Source: Bacteroides sp. 51
GTDB lineage: Bacteria; Bacteroidota; Bacteroidia; Bacteroidales; Bacteroidaceae
Length of the DNA: 64,000 nt
Reading direction: 5' to 3'
Assembly: GCF_010500965.1 (NCBI RefSeq)
Contig: NZ_QVMI01000009.1
Coordinates: forward strand, 149,248-213,247
Made by a program: the position numbers and the translations under genes. The notes beneath the pieces are model-generated. The model worked only from the letters and a program-made list of their open reading frames with translations, was not told the origin of the DNA and searched no databases. Position 1 is the stretch's first letter; every line of letters begins with the position of its first letter. Shown piece after piece: positions 8,102 through 18,280 of the stretch.

Positions 8102-10420
8102 ATGAACCGTAAACTCATTCTTTTATTAACACTTGCCTCCTTCATCTTTGTGAGCCTGGCCAACGCCCAGAGTCAAAGTGATGTGCAGTGGCAGGAAATG
8201 GAAGGCGTACTCGTGCCCCTTCCCCCTCAGACACACCCAAGGCTATATGTACGTTCTTCCGACCTGCCCGACTTGAAGGTCCGCATGAACGATCCACGCA
8301 TAAAGGAAGTACTTTCTACACTACGCAAACTGGGCCAGGACCGGACACCCGAAGAAGAAAACAAAGTTACAGACCATGGCTTCCGCTACTACCACGCGAT
8401 GCGCGGTGTGACCAGCCGCGTGCAACTGCAAGCGCTCGACTACCTCGTACACGGCAACAAGAAGCAAGCCCGTTCGGCCATAACTGCCATGCTCGACACC
8501 CTTCAGCGTACCAATTACGGCATAAAAGGCGACCTTTCGCGGGCAAGCGGCGCTATGCTCATGTGTGGCGCTATGGTCTACGACTGGTGTTACGACCAGA
8601 TGAAGCCCGGCGAGAAGAAACAATACATAGAAGAGTTCATCCGCATAGCCAAAACCCTGGAATGTGGATACCCACCGCATAACCGCGAACCCATTGCCGG
8701 CCACTCGTCCGAGTGGATGGTGTTGCGCGACCTGCTGTCTACCGGTATTGCCATCTATGACGAGCACCCCGACATGTACAATCATGTCATCAAACTCATA
8801 TTTAAGGACTACATACCCGTAAGAGACTACACCTATGCCGGGCACAACTATCACCAGGGCACAGGCTATCTGAATGTGCGCCTCTGCAACGACCTCTTCT
8901 CCCAATGGATACTGGATCGCATGGGAGCCGGCCCCATTTATAGTCCTTCGCAACAGTTTGTTTTGTATGACGTTCTGTATCGTCGCCGCCCCGATGGGCA
9001 AGTCATGCCCGCAGGCGATGTCAACCCTAACCGGAAAAACCTGGTATCTTACTCGCTTCCGGCTCTGCTGGCCTATAGCTATTATAAAGACCCATACCTG
9101 GCCTATGAATATCAGCGTAAACCCTCCGTCGAAAACCACTGCCTGATATTTGAGGTACTCTGGAAGGATCTCAGTATACAACCCAAAGCCCCCGATGACC
9201 TGCCACTGACGCGATACTCCGGTTCGCCCTTTGGCTGGATGACGGCACGTACCGGCTGGGGAGAAAACAGTGTAATTGCAGAGATGAAGATCAACGAGCA
9301 ATTCTATGGCAACCATCAGCACCTGGATGGAGGCTCCTTCCAGCTCTATTACAAAGGTCCTCTGGCCATTGATGCAGGAGCCTATAACGGTACCTCGGGT
9401 GGATACAACAGTCCACACAACAAGAACTTCTTCAAGCGCACCATTGCGCACAACTCTTTGTTGGTCTACAATCCCGACGAGAAGTTTGCCTGCTGGAACT
9501 ATGGTGGCGCCGACAAGACCGAATTTGCCGGCAACGATGGTGGACAGCGCATGCCGGGCGACCGTTGGGAGACTTGCCGGTCATTCCGTGATCTGCTCAG
9601 CGAAAGCTACACGGTAGGTAAAGCCTTGGCCCACGGCTTCGGACCCGATAGGCATACCCCTACCTATTCTTACCTGAAAGGTGACATCACATCTGCCTAT
9701 ACGGATAAGGTGAAAGAGATGAAGCGCTCGTTCGTTTTCCTGAATCTGCAATCTCCGGAAGTTCCCGCTGCCTTGATTGTATTCGATAAGGTTGTGTCTT
9801 CCAACCCCGATTTCAAGAAATACTGGTTGCTGCATAGCATTGAAGAACCGGATATAAAGAACAATGCTTTCACCGTAAAGCGAACCAAAAACGGGGATAG
9901 CGGAATGCTGTACAACCAGGTGTTACTCCCGAAACCGGATGAAGTTTCGGTGGAAAAGGTTGGCGGACCAGGCAAAGAGTTCTGGGTGTTCGGCACCAAT
10001 TATCCTAACGCTGCACTGCCTAACCGTCCCGATCCTGCGAATGAAAGAGGCGAATGGCGTGTAGAAGTATCACCTGCATCTCCTGCTGCGGAGAACTACT
10101 TCCTCAACGTGATGCAAGTGGCCGACAATACCTGCAACCAGCTACATGAAGCCAAACGGATTGATGCAGACCGGATAGTAGGCGTGCAGTTGGCAGATCA
10201 TGTTGTAACGTTTAGCAAGAACAGCCAAACGCTGTCTGGCAAGTTAACCATGCAAGTATCTGGTAACAGCCCGATGAAGTTTGTCATTACTGATCTGGCT
10301 CCCGGAACATGGCAGATAAAGAAAGACGGTAAACTCTTTATTCCGGCTCTTGAAGTTCGCTCTGATGATGGTATTGCTTGTTTCGAGGGACAGGGGGGAT
10401 ACTACGAGCTTTCAAGATAG
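8102..10420 (+). CDS. hepB: Heparinase II, heparin and heparan sulfate lyase (PL21)
   Basis: Broad-specificity lyase that cleaves both heparin and heparan sulfate. The 772-aa length equals that of Pedobacter heparinus heparinase II as I recall it, and long segments correspond, for example THPRLY, VYDWCYDQ, LECGYPP, ILDRMGAG, SGGYNSPHNKNFFKRTIAHN and KRTKNGDSGML. Catalytic residues are visible as H201 and E204 (AGHSSEW), Y256 (HNYHQGTGYL) and H406 (GNHQHLDGG). A signal peptide ends near residue 22 (SLANAQ). It is the last + gene of the heparan cluster. Having PL21 beside PL12 gives complementary cutting of high- and low-sulfated regions. Confidence 0.95.
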   Translation: MNRKLILLLTLASFIFVSLANAQSQSDVQWQEMEGVLVPLPPQTHPRLYVRSSDLPDLKVRMNDPRIKEVLSTLRKLGQDRTPEEENKVTDHGFRYYHAMRGVTSRVQLQALDYLVHGNKKQARSAITAMLDTLQRTNYGIKGDLSRASGAMLMCGAMVYDWCYDQMKPGEKKQYIEEFIRIAKTLECGYPPHNREPIAGHSSEWMVLRDLLSTGIAIYDEHPDMYNHVIKLIFKDYIPVRDYTYAGHNYHQGTGYLNVRLCNDLFSQWILDRMGAGPIYSPSQQFVLYDVLYRRRPDGQVMPAGDVNPNRKNLVSYSLPALLAYSYYKDPYLAYEYQRKPSVENHCLIFEVLWKDLSIQPKAPDDLPLTRYSGSPFGWMTARTGWGENSVIAEMKINEQFYGNHQHLDGGSFQLYYKGPLAIDAGAYNGTSGGYNSPHNKNFFKRTIAHNSLLVYNPDEKFACWNYGGADKTEFAGNDGGQRMPGDRWETCRSFRDLLSESYTVGKALAHGFGPDRHTPTYSYLKGDITSAYTDKVKEMKRSFVFLNLQSPEVPAALIVFDKVVSSNPDFKKYWLLHSIEEPDIKNNAFTVKRTKNGDSGMLYNQVLLPKPDEVSVEKVGGPGKEFWVFGTNYPNAALPNRPDPANERGEWRVEVSPASPAAENYFLNVMQVADNTCNQLHEAKRIDADRIVGVQLADHVVTFSKNSQTLSGKLTMQVSGNSPMKFVITDLAPGTWQIKKDGKLFIPALEVRSDDGIACFEGQGGYYELSR

Positions 10421-10436
10421 TTGAGGTTGACCTTGT

Positions 10437-10460
10437 TTGGGCGGTTCGCGAACCGCCCAA
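10437..10460. repeat. Single type I palindrome between convergent genes
   Basis: A lone GGCGGTTCGCGAACCGCC palindrome flanked by TTG/CAA lies midway between the stops of hepB and the opposing sulfatase. It is a near-perfect stem and could act as a bidirectional terminator. It is a solo unit, unlike the paired elements elsewhere. Confidence 0.8.
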
Positions 10461-10476
10461 TACAAGATAACCCCTT

Positions 10477-12432
10477 CTAATTGGGCAGCGGCACCATAGG
10501 ACGGCGTCCGTGATTGAACTTCAATCCTTGCTTGTACGCTTCAGGCCCATGCAAGTCTTTTATATTCATCTCGCCCAGATTAACGAGAATACCGCGCGCC
10601 ATTAATCCTGCATCTTCATTCTCTTTACGCGGCAGTTCTTCTGCGGCTTTCTTCAGGTCTGCAAGATATACACTTATGGCGGGTCGCATATTCGGGTCCA
10701 GCGATAGACATTCCAACAGAGAATAGCCAACTTTACGATCTTCTTCCCTGGCGGGATAAGCCAACCGTTTGATACCCTTATCCTTTTCTCCCAGATTGGC
10801 CACAGCATAAGCAGCCTCACAAGCCACATGTGCATCTTCATCGGTTAATAGATCGAGTAGGGCAGGCGGGCAGATGGCGTATTGTTTCGTCGCTCCCAGT
10901 TGGGCGAAACCAACGGCCGCCCAATACCGCATTTCTTTATAAGGGCTGGACAATGCCTTTTCCAATGCAGGGACATCGGCAGTGGTAGCCGTTCCGGCAA
11001 GCTCTACTAAAGTATACAACTCTTCCAATGGGTATTTCTCTTTCCGCACCTTATTATATAGTATCGCATTCTCGCGCGATTTCGGTAGGAAGAAACCAAG
11101 GTCTTTTGACTCGCGGAGATGCGTTGACATTCCTTTCCTGAATCCGTTTAAGATAGTGGCATGTTCCGGCGATTGCGACAGGTCGTTCAACTCGAAAGGG
11201 TCGTTCTCCAGGTCGAACAACATTTCTGCCGGATGGTGTTCAAAGGGTTGCGCCCAGGCGGGGTTGGTATTATGATTGCTAAGCACCCAGTTGTCCCACG
11301 CCTTGTTCGACGGCATTCCCCATTGGTAATAATTGCGCAGGGCAAACTGGCGGTAAGGAATATAACTGCGTATGTATTTGTAGCGCTTATCTCTCGCTGC
11401 CCGTACCGGCATGTAATGGTGCAACTGGTTGCCACCCAGGGCGAATTGCATGGTTGTTTCCTGATCGGAAGCATATGCGCCCATCACCGCCTTCCCTTGC
11501 ATGTGTTTGGGCGATTTTACACCCGCCAGGCTAAGTACAGTCGGGCCTAAATCGACAAAGCTCACCAGCGAATAATCTTTTCCGTTGGCTTGCGGCGCCA
11601 GATGCCTCCACTTTTCGGGGAAGTAAACCACCAGAGGTACCCGGAGTCCTGTTTCGTAAAGGTAACCTTTGCCCCGGGGGAGACATCCGCCATGATCGCT
11701 GAATACAAACACAATCGTATTGTCGTCCAGTCCTTTCTCTTTCAGGTCTTTCAGGAAGAATCCCACCCATGTATCCACATCTTGCGCTGCCTCCAGGTGT
11801 CCGGCATAATCGGAGCGGACTTCGGGCAGATCGGGCACGTGTGGGGGAAGGATCAGTTGGTCGGGATAAATGCCTTCCCGGGTATAATCGCGCCGGCCAT
11901 CGGTATGGAATGTGCGTATGCGGCCCATGTGCGAGGTAACGGTGTTGAATACGGCAAAGAACGGCTGTCCGTTACGCTCCGGGCTATTGTATGAAGCCGC
12001 AGGGGTGCATTCGTCCCAGCAGCTTTTGTTATCGGTTGTTGTATTATAGTGTGTCTTGCTGTTGTTTGTGCAGTAGTATCCCGCATCGCGCAACCACTGT
12101 GGAAAGAAGATGTTTGGGGGAGTATCATACTGCACGGGGTGAATGTCCATGCCGTAGGTTGTGGCGTAACATCCGGTAATTAAAGAGGAACGCGCAGGTG
12201 AGCTTTGCGGACCTACCGACCAGGCGTTCATAAACTGTACTCCTTTCGAAGCAAGTCCGTCGATATTCGGGGTTTTGACTTGTGTGTTGCCATAGCAACC
12301 AAATTCGTAAGCGCTGGTGTCTTCAAAAGTGAGCCACAGAATGTTGGGCCTTTCTTTTTGTTCTTCAGCAGCTTTCATATGTGCACTGCTGCATAGAATA
12401 GCAGCAGAAAATGCATAAAAAGTTGTTTTCAT
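10477..12432 (-). CDS. Secreted sulfatase with C-terminal HEAT-like repeats (S1_8-like)
   Basis: Signal peptide (1-22), then a sulfatase domain (about 28-460) with E37-D38 (TFEDTS), activation motif S77-S-P-A-R81 followed by SSLITGCYATTYG, and SDHGGCLPRGK as the second metal/substrate segment. Residues about 480-620 carry HEAT-like helices (PALEKALSSPYKEMRYWAAV; LLDLLTDEDAHVACEAAYAV). The WLTFED start and GCYATTYG segment resemble bacterial proteins annotated as heparan N-sulfatase (S1_8). N-desulfation would complete the heparan set, but the gene is convergent and separately expressed, so it may serve another substrate. Its promoter must lie beyond 12432. Confidence 0.8.
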   Translation of the reverse strand: MKTTFYAFSAAILCSSAHMKAAEEQKERPNILWLTFEDTSAYEFGCYGNTQVKTPNIDGLASKGVQFMNAWSVGPQSSPARSSLITGCYATTYGMDIHPVQYDTPPNIFFPQWLRDAGYYCTNNSKTHYNTTTDNKSCWDECTPAASYNSPERNGQPFFAVFNTVTSHMGRIRTFHTDGRRDYTREGIYPDQLILPPHVPDLPEVRSDYAGHLEAAQDVDTWVGFFLKDLKEKGLDDNTIVFVFSDHGGCLPRGKGYLYETGLRVPLVVYFPEKWRHLAPQANGKDYSLVSFVDLGPTVLSLAGVKSPKHMQGKAVMGAYASDQETTMQFALGGNQLHHYMPVRAARDKRYKYIRSYIPYRQFALRNYYQWGMPSNKAWDNWVLSNHNTNPAWAQPFEHHPAEMLFDLENDPFELNDLSQSPEHATILNGFRKGMSTHLRESKDLGFFLPKSRENAILYNKVRKEKYPLEELYTLVELAGTATTADVPALEKALSSPYKEMRYWAAVGFAQLGATKQYAICPPALLDLLTDEDAHVACEAAYAVANLGEKDKGIKRLAYPAREEDRKVGYSLLECLSLDPNMRPAISVYLADLKKAAEELPRKENEDAGLMARGILVNLGEMNIKDLHGPEAYKQGLKFNHGRRPMVPLPN

Positions 12433-13280
12433 AAATGTATAGGATTAACTATAACAAATATACATGAGGCGGTTGATAATTGCATGCTGTATTGTTGCAG
12501 GAAATATCAGATATGTATAATTCTGAATAAAAGTGAGTAAAACGGAAATAACAAGGAGTAAAACGGATGCTTAAGCATCTTAAGTATGATGCTATGTTGA
12601 TAACTATCTGCACTCTACGAATAAAGAGTTTGTACGCAATGAATAAACCGTCGGCACGCAAGCGTTATAAAGGGTGAAGAATAGCGCTGTTTTTCGCAAA
12701 GAACAGCGCTATTCTTCCGGAAAAACAGCGCTATTCTTCATCTTTTATATAGGTTTAGTAAAAACTTGCTAGCCTTACTGTGCTGCTAAGCTAAGGGGTA
12801 AGTATATACAGGGTAGATGTAGCTTGTATTTGGTCCTGCTATAGAGTGTCTAGGAATATATGGATCAATCGTAAAAGTTGGTTGAATTATTAATTGTTAT
12901 AGTTCTTTATTGGAAACACTCAAATCTCACATATATGGTTAACGGCAATATTTACGATTGTTAATACCACCTTCTTGTATGGTAAAACGCTACCTCTTTT
13001 GTATTTTTGGCTTCCGAATCCTATTCGATTTTAAACTAAACTATGAAAACGCGGCCTTGGATTATACTTTAATTCCTTCCTCTTTTTGACCCTTTTTTGG
13101 TCTAAAATAGCGTTATATAGGTCTTAAAAACGGATGTTTAGACGAAAGTGACAGCCTGATAGACAATTGTGATAGAAAGATGTAGGTTTTTAAATAAACC
13201 AAAAACAATAAGATTTAAGAAAAACACACGAATGGCCTAACTTGCAGTCGATTTAAGAATGTTACCTTAATTTTTTATTC
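12433..13280. other. Long intergenic leader region before susC
   Basis: No convincing gene; a 70-codon minus-strand ORF at 12449-12661 has no family features. The stretch must carry the promoters of the minus-strand sulfatase and of susC. A TATTTTTG box at 13002-13009 fits the Bacteroidetes -7 consensus, but the nearest upstream TTG (12975-12977) is 24 bases away, too far for a clean match. A 10-bp inverted repeat CAATCGTAAA / TTTACGATTG (12866-12875, 12951-12960) could be an operator or chance. Confidence 0.5.
12677..12739. repeat. Cluster of three 16-bp units with palindromic core AGCGCT
   Basis: One inverted unit (12677-12692) and two direct units (12702-12717 and 12724-12739) of AACAGCGCTATTCTTC. 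The two direct units are exactly 22 bp apart, and the first pair forms a 16-bp perfect hairpin with a 9-nt loop. No gene is disrupted. It belongs with the similar clusters at 33684, 36381, 54346 and 54907. Confidence 0.85.
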
Positions 13281-16200
13281 ATGAAAAAGAATTCGAAAAT
13301 TATCCTTTTGGTTTTATTCCTACTTACCAGCCTGGGTGCTTACGCACAGAGTGTAACAGTAACAGGCAAAGTAGTAGACAGTGATGGATATGAAGTAATT
13401 GGCGCAAATGTCGTAGTTAAAGGTTCCCAAGGTGTGGGTACAATAACAGACATAGACGGTAATTACAGATTGCAGGTTGCCGATGCTTCCAAAGCTATAT
13501 TAGTATTTACTTATATAGGTATGGATACGCAGGAAGTCCCGGTGAATGGCAGAAGTAAGATTGATGTTACACTGAAGTCTAATGGCATTATGCTTGACGA
13601 AGTAGTGGCAGTGGGTTACGGTACCACCCGGCGTAAAGACCTGACCGGATCGGTTGGTTCCGTAAAGAGTGATGAACTTATTAAAATACCCACATCGGAT
13701 ATCACTCAGGCTTTGGCCGGACGTATAGCCGGGGTACAAATTATTCAGAATGAGGGTGCACCAGGTGCTTCTATTTCTGTTCGTGTACGCGGAGGTATTT
13801 CTATTACCCAAAGTAATGAACCTCTTTATATTATTGATGGTTTCCCAACCGAAGATGGTATGTCGAATCTTGATCCGGCAGAAATTGAAACAATCGACAT
13901 CTTGAAAGATGCCTCGTCTACCGCTATCTATGGTGCACGTGGTGCCAATGGTGTAGTCGTTATTACAACGAAAAGCGGAGGTACCAGTTCTGACAAGAAA
14001 ATGACTGTAACTTTTGATAGTTATTATGGTTTTAAAAAGATAGCCAATAAACTAGATGTTCTTTCAACAGAAGAGTTTGCCTATCTGGATTATGAACGTA
14101 GCATAGGCGGAACTACCGATACAGCTTTGACCGAAGCAATTACCGGTTTTGAAAAACGATATGGTCGATTCACTGATCTTCACGCTAATTATGGTAATCG
14201 TCCGGGTATTGACTGGCAAGATGAGACGTTGGGCCGTTCTGCCACTACACAGAATTATCGCGTAGGCGTTTCGGGTGGTGCGAAAGACCTGAACTATAAT
14301 TTAGGATATTCCTACTACGACGAACAAGGTGCAATGGTTTATAGCGGTACCCGCAAGCATAATATCGTTTTAAGCTTGAACCACTCAAGTAAGTATGTTG
14401 ACCTCAATGCGCGTGTTAGCTACGACCAGAAGAAGGTTCGGGGTATGGGAACCTCGGGTGATGGCGACCGCTTCAATAAGCTACAACACATCCTGCAATA
14501 TCGTCCGACTATCGGTATAAATGGTAATGATAGTGATTTGTTGGGTGATGAAGACCCTCTTTTGGCTGACGAAAGTGGTAACGTTATGCAGAACCCATTG
14601 CTTTCTGCTGCGGAAGAATTGAAAGACCGCGAATGGCGTACATTCCAGGCGAATGCAGGTATGACTCTAAAAATATTCAAGGGATTCTCTTTCCGTAATA
14701 ATACCGGTATGAGCTATCAAACCCGCCGGAATGATATCTTCTATGGCGACCAATCTGTAACAGGTAAACGTACCAGTATCAATGGTAGTATTGAGAATCT
14801 TGAGTATGGAACTTTCCAGACCTCGAATACATTGAATTATAACTGGACAAAAAACAAGCATAACTTAACCGTTATGGCAGGGCAGGAATATGTAACTCGC
14901 TGGACGCGTAACTTTAAGGCTGTTGCCAGCAACTTCCCCAATGATGAAATCGGTTTGAACGACCTGTCTCTCGGGGTAGCGGGTACACCTTCTTCGGCGG
15001 TGAACTACGACGATAACCTGCTTTCTTTCTTTGGCCGTGCCAATTATATATTTGCTGATAAGTATATTATCTCGGCCTCTTTCCGTGCCGATGGTTCTTC
15101 AAAATTCGGTAAGAATAATAAGTGGGGATATTTCCCATCCGTTTCGGCTGCATGGCGTTTAGGCGAGGAAGAGTTTATTAAGAACCTCAATCTGTTTTCT
15201 GACTTGAAATTGCGTATAGGTTATGGTGCTGCGGGTAATAACCGTATCGGAAGCTACAATAGTTTGGCAATTCTGGAATCAGTGACCAGTGGTCATGGCG
15301 ATAATAATCAGACCGGATATGCTTCCAAGCAGATTCCTAATCCCGACCTTAAATGGGAGTCCAATAGAACATTCAACCTGGGGGTAGATATCGGCTTGTT
15401 TAATCAACGACTCACTATTTCTCCTGAGTTCTATCTTAATCGCAGTAACAACTTGTTGCTGAACGCTAAGATTCCTTATTCTTCCGGATATACCAGTATG
15501 ATCATTAATGCAGGTGAAACCCAGAATACAGGTATTGACCTCACGATTGGTTCTACCAATATTGTGACCAGAGATTTTAAATGGAACACCATGTTGACAT
15601 TCTCGCATAATAAGAATACGGTAAAAGCGCTCACAGGCGAATCTGTTCAGTTATGGGAAGCCAGTTTCGGATATAACCAGAATACGCACATCGTGGCTGT
15701 TGATCAAACATTAGGTCAGTTCTATGGTTATGTAACAGACGGTATCTATCAGTTAAGCGATTTTGATTATGATGCAGCTACGCAAACCTATACGTTGAAA
15801 GATAAGATTCCTTATCATGGCAATAAACAGAATATTCGTCCGGGTATGTGGAAGTTTAAGGATACGGATGGAAGCGTAGATGAAAATGGTGAAAGAGATT
15901 ATAAGGTTACGGAAGATGATAAAACGGTTATAGGAAAAGCTAATCCTAAGTTTTACGGAGGTTTGAACAATACGTTTAGTTACAAAAACTTCGACCTGAG
16001 TGTATTCCTGACTTTCAGCTATGGCAATGACGTGCTGAATGCTACAAAACTGACGAATACCAAAGCCGGAAAGAAAAACAGAAACATACTGGACGTAGCT
16101 AATAGTTCCAATCGTTGGGTTACTATTGATGCACAGGGTGTAGAAGCGAAAGACCCGACAGCATTGGCTGCTTTGAACCCTAACAAAAGCCTGGCTGCTT

Positions 16201-16496
16201 ATTATGATATGGAAGAAGGAGATACCTACATTCACTCTTGGGCTGTAGAAGATGGTTCCTTTATTAAGTTGAGCAATATTACATTGGGTTATACTTTCCC
16301 TAAGAAAATGGTACAAAAGATTGGATTGTCCAACCTACGGTTGTATGCTACAGGTAATAATCTGGCTACTTGGACCAAATACACCGGTTATGATCCGGAG
16401 GTATCGACCAATGGTAATGGATTAACTCCGGGTGTGGATTTTGGAGCCTATCCACGTAGCCGTTCCTATGTATTCGGAGTCAATGTTGCTTTCTAA
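13281..16496 (+). CDS. susC: SusC-family TonB-dependent outer-membrane transporter
   Basis: Glycan-import barrel of the outer membrane. Signal peptide 1-22 (AYAQ), carboxypeptidase-like regulatory domain about 25-105 (VTVTGKVVDSDGYEVIGANV), the SusC-typical DEVVAVGYGT segment, then the plug (GVVVITTKSGG) and a 22-strand barrel ending in ...YVFGVNVAF with a terminal aromatic. 1071 aa is normal. It is followed after 26 bases by its SusD lipoprotein and then a terminator, so the pair is a separate transcription unit between the heparan cluster and the RG-I genes. Which glycan it imports cannot be told from sequence; either neighbour is possible. Confidence 0.93.
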   Translation: MKKNSKIILLVLFLLTSLGAYAQSVTVTGKVVDSDGYEVIGANVVVKGSQGVGTITDIDGNYRLQVADASKAILVFTYIGMDTQEVPVNGRSKIDVTLKSNGIMLDEVVAVGYGTTRRKDLTGSVGSVKSDELIKIPTSDITQALAGRIAGVQIIQNEGAPGASISVRVRGGISITQSNEPLYIIDGFPTEDGMSNLDPAEIETIDILKDASSTAIYGARGANGVVVITTKSGGTSSDKKMTVTFDSYYGFKKIANKLDVLSTEEFAYLDYERSIGGTTDTALTEAITGFEKRYGRFTDLHANYGNRPGIDWQDETLGRSATTQNYRVGVSGGAKDLNYNLGYSYYDEQGAMVYSGTRKHNIVLSLNHSSKYVDLNARVSYDQKKVRGMGTSGDGDRFNKLQHILQYRPTIGINGNDSDLLGDEDPLLADESGNVMQNPLLSAAEELKDREWRTFQANAGMTLKIFKGFSFRNNTGMSYQTRRNDIFYGDQSVTGKRTSINGSIENLEYGTFQTSNTLNYNWTKNKHNLTVMAGQEYVTRWTRNFKAVASNFPNDEIGLNDLSLGVAGTPSSAVNYDDNLLSFFGRANYIFADKYIISASFRADGSSKFGKNNKWGYFPSVSAAWRLGEEEFIKNLNLFSDLKLRIGYGAAGNNRIGSYNSLAILESVTSGHGDNNQTGYASKQIPNPDLKWESNRTFNLGVDIGLFNQRLTISPEFYLNRSNNLLLNAKIPYSSGYTSMIINAGETQNTGIDLTIGSTNIVTRDFKWNTMLTFSHNKNTVKALTGESVQLWEASFGYNQNTHIVAVDQTLGQFYGYVTDGIYQLSDFDYDAATQTYTLKDKIPYHGNKQNIRPGMWKFKDTDGSVDENGERDYKVTEDDKTVIGKANPKFYGGLNNTFSYKNFDLSVFLTFSYGNDVLNATKLTNTKAGKKNRNILDVANSSNRWVTIDAQGVEAKDPTALAALNPNKSLAAYYDMEEGDTYIHSWAVEDGSFIKLSNITLGYTFPKKMVQKIGLSNLRLYATGNNLATWTKYTGYDPEVSTNGNGLTPGVDFGAYPRSRSYVFGVNVAF

Positions 16497-16522
16497 TATC
16501 GTTAATATAAAAACACTGTACA

Positions 16523-18202
16523 ATGAAAAAGAATAAACTAATATATGCACTTGGCGGGTTGTTAGCCATGAGTTTTGCTTCGTGTGAGCTGACCGAAAAA
16601 CCAGATTCTTTTTACGAAAAAGACACTTACTTTGAATCTGAATCAAAAGCTCAGATGTCGGTATATGGCATTCACGATTGCATAGGCACCCAGGACCATT
16701 ATGGGCAGTTCGAAATGGCTATGGTGGCTTCGGATGATACGTATTATATACAAGGAACAAGTAGCGACAACACTCGTAGAGACTTGGCTCATTATATGAT
16801 CAAATCTACCAATACCTGGGTAGAGGGTGTATGGAAGTATAAGTATAAAGGCATCGACCGGGCAAACTTTACCATAGCTGGTATTACGGGAATGCCGGAC
16901 TATGAGGGAAATAAAAACCTGAAGTATATGGTGGCGGAAGCACATTTCCTCCGTGCTTTTCTGGCGTTCGACTTGGTAAAACATTGGGGAGATGTTCCTT
17001 ATAAAACAACCTATTCCAGCGGATATGGTGAGGTGTTCCTGCCTCGTACCGATCGTGAGGTTATTTACGAAGAGATTATCAGTGACTTGGATTTTGCAAA
17101 GGAAAATCTACGTGCCGGTGGCGATATCACCAATCCGGAAATACCATGTCAGGCTGCGGCTCATGCTCTTCTTATGCGTGTTTATCTCTATCGTGCCGGT
17201 TATAGTCTGAAGATGGATGGCCAGTTAACCCGTCCGGATGATGCTACACGTAAGAAGTATTTCGATGCCGTTATTTCAGAATGGACTGCATTGCAAAGCA
17301 AAGGATATCATGGGTTCTATGATGGAGGTTTCGATAAATTATTTATGGACTACTCTGCAGGGGTGTTGAATAATAAAGAAAGCCTTTGGGAAATAGCTTT
17401 CTCTTCTCCTGCTGGAGAGAAGGATAATGCAAGTTCATATGGAATTTATCTTGGTCCTTTAGTTGATGAACCTTCTGTTAAACCTACCGAAAGAGATCGC
17501 TTTATGGGGCGTGCTAATGCTTTCTTCCGTGTAGTTCCGGAGTGGCTTAACTTTTATGAAGAAAAGGATGTTCGTCGCGATGTAAATATCTGCACATACC
17601 AGTTCAAATGGCGGGCCAATGTATATGACCATGTACAAGAAGAAAGTCCCGAACCGTTGTTGTGGTTCCCTGGTAAATGGCGTAGAGAATGGATGCCTAA
17701 AGGTTATTTGGATTTAAATAACGGTAGCGTTAACTTCTGCCCGATACGATATGCTGACGCTGTATTAATGGCAGCCGAAGCTTATAATGAAACAGGTAAC
17801 ACAACACAAGCATGGGCGTTGTTGAATAGCGTGCGTACACGTGCCGGGGCTACAGCCATTACTACGGCTAATTATAGCACATTGTTGAAATCGCCTGCCG
17901 TATATGATTTACCGTTTATTGACGATGGCGATGATGCCGGTAGATTCCGTACCGCTTTGTATTGGGAACGTGCTTTTGAGATGTGTTATGAAAACGTACG
18001 TAAGCTCGACCTGATACGTTGGGGAGTATTGGATAAAGCACTGAAATTATTTGGCGACGGTATTCAAAATGCAAAAGTGAAGAACAACCACTATCATGCA
18101 CCTAAGAACTTTGTTAAAGGACAGCATGAATTGATGCCTATTCCATTGAGTGAAATGCAAAGTAACCCCATGTTGGAAGGGAAGAATAATCCGAAGTATT
18201 AG
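16523..18202 (+). CDS. susD: SusD/RagB-family surface glycan-binding lipoprotein
   Basis: Partner of the preceding SusC, forming the lid over the barrel. The lipobox ends at C21 (SFASCELTEKPDSFY), N-terminal SusD-like helices follow (YMVAEAHFLRAFLAFDLVKHWGDVPY), and the C-terminal RagB domain contains CPIRYADAVLMAAEAYNETGN and WERAFEMCYENVRKLDLIRW. The protein ends in NNPKY, typical of the family. 559 aa is standard. A strong hairpin terminator follows. Confidence 0.93.
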   Translation: MKKNKLIYALGGLLAMSFASCELTEKPDSFYEKDTYFESESKAQMSVYGIHDCIGTQDHYGQFEMAMVASDDTYYIQGTSSDNTRRDLAHYMIKSTNTWVEGVWKYKYKGIDRANFTIAGITGMPDYEGNKNLKYMVAEAHFLRAFLAFDLVKHWGDVPYKTTYSSGYGEVFLPRTDREVIYEEIISDLDFAKENLRAGGDITNPEIPCQAAAHALLMRVYLYRAGYSLKMDGQLTRPDDATRKKYFDAVISEWTALQSKGYHGFYDGGFDKLFMDYSAGVLNNKESLWEIAFSSPAGEKDNASSYGIYLGPLVDEPSVKPTERDRFMGRANAFFRVVPEWLNFYEEKDVRRDVNICTYQFKWRANVYDHVQEESPEPLLWFPGKWRREWMPKGYLDLNNGSVNFCPIRYADAVLMAAEAYNETGNTTQAWALLNSVRTRAGATAITTANYSTLLKSPAVYDLPFIDDGDDAGRFRTALYWERAFEMCYENVRKLDLIRWGVLDKALKLFGDGIQNAKVKNNHYHAPKNFVKGQHELMPIPLSEMQSNPMLEGKNNPKY

Positions 18203-18226
18203 TAAGTTTATTTAGTTACTGAAACA

Positions 18227-18280
18227 AACCCGCCACTCTTCTTCTTTACAAAGAACGAAAGTGGTGGGTTTTTAAGTTTT
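18227..18280 (+). terminator. Rho-independent terminator of the susC/susD unit
   Basis: Stem AACCCGCCAC (18227-18236) pairs with GTGGTGGGTT (18261-18270; one G-T pair) across a 24-nt loop, followed by TTTAAGTTTTTAG. It begins 25 bases after the SusD stop. Confidence 0.8.

Noticed and set aside
12449-12661. 70-codon minus-strand ORF upstream of susC
   Set aside because: No signal, family motif or convincing start; composition is like the surrounding non-coding DNA.
12866-12960. Inverted repeat CAATCGTAAA / TTTACGATTG as operator
   Set aside because: A 10-bp match within about 850 bases is expected by chance often enough that it is mentioned only in passing.
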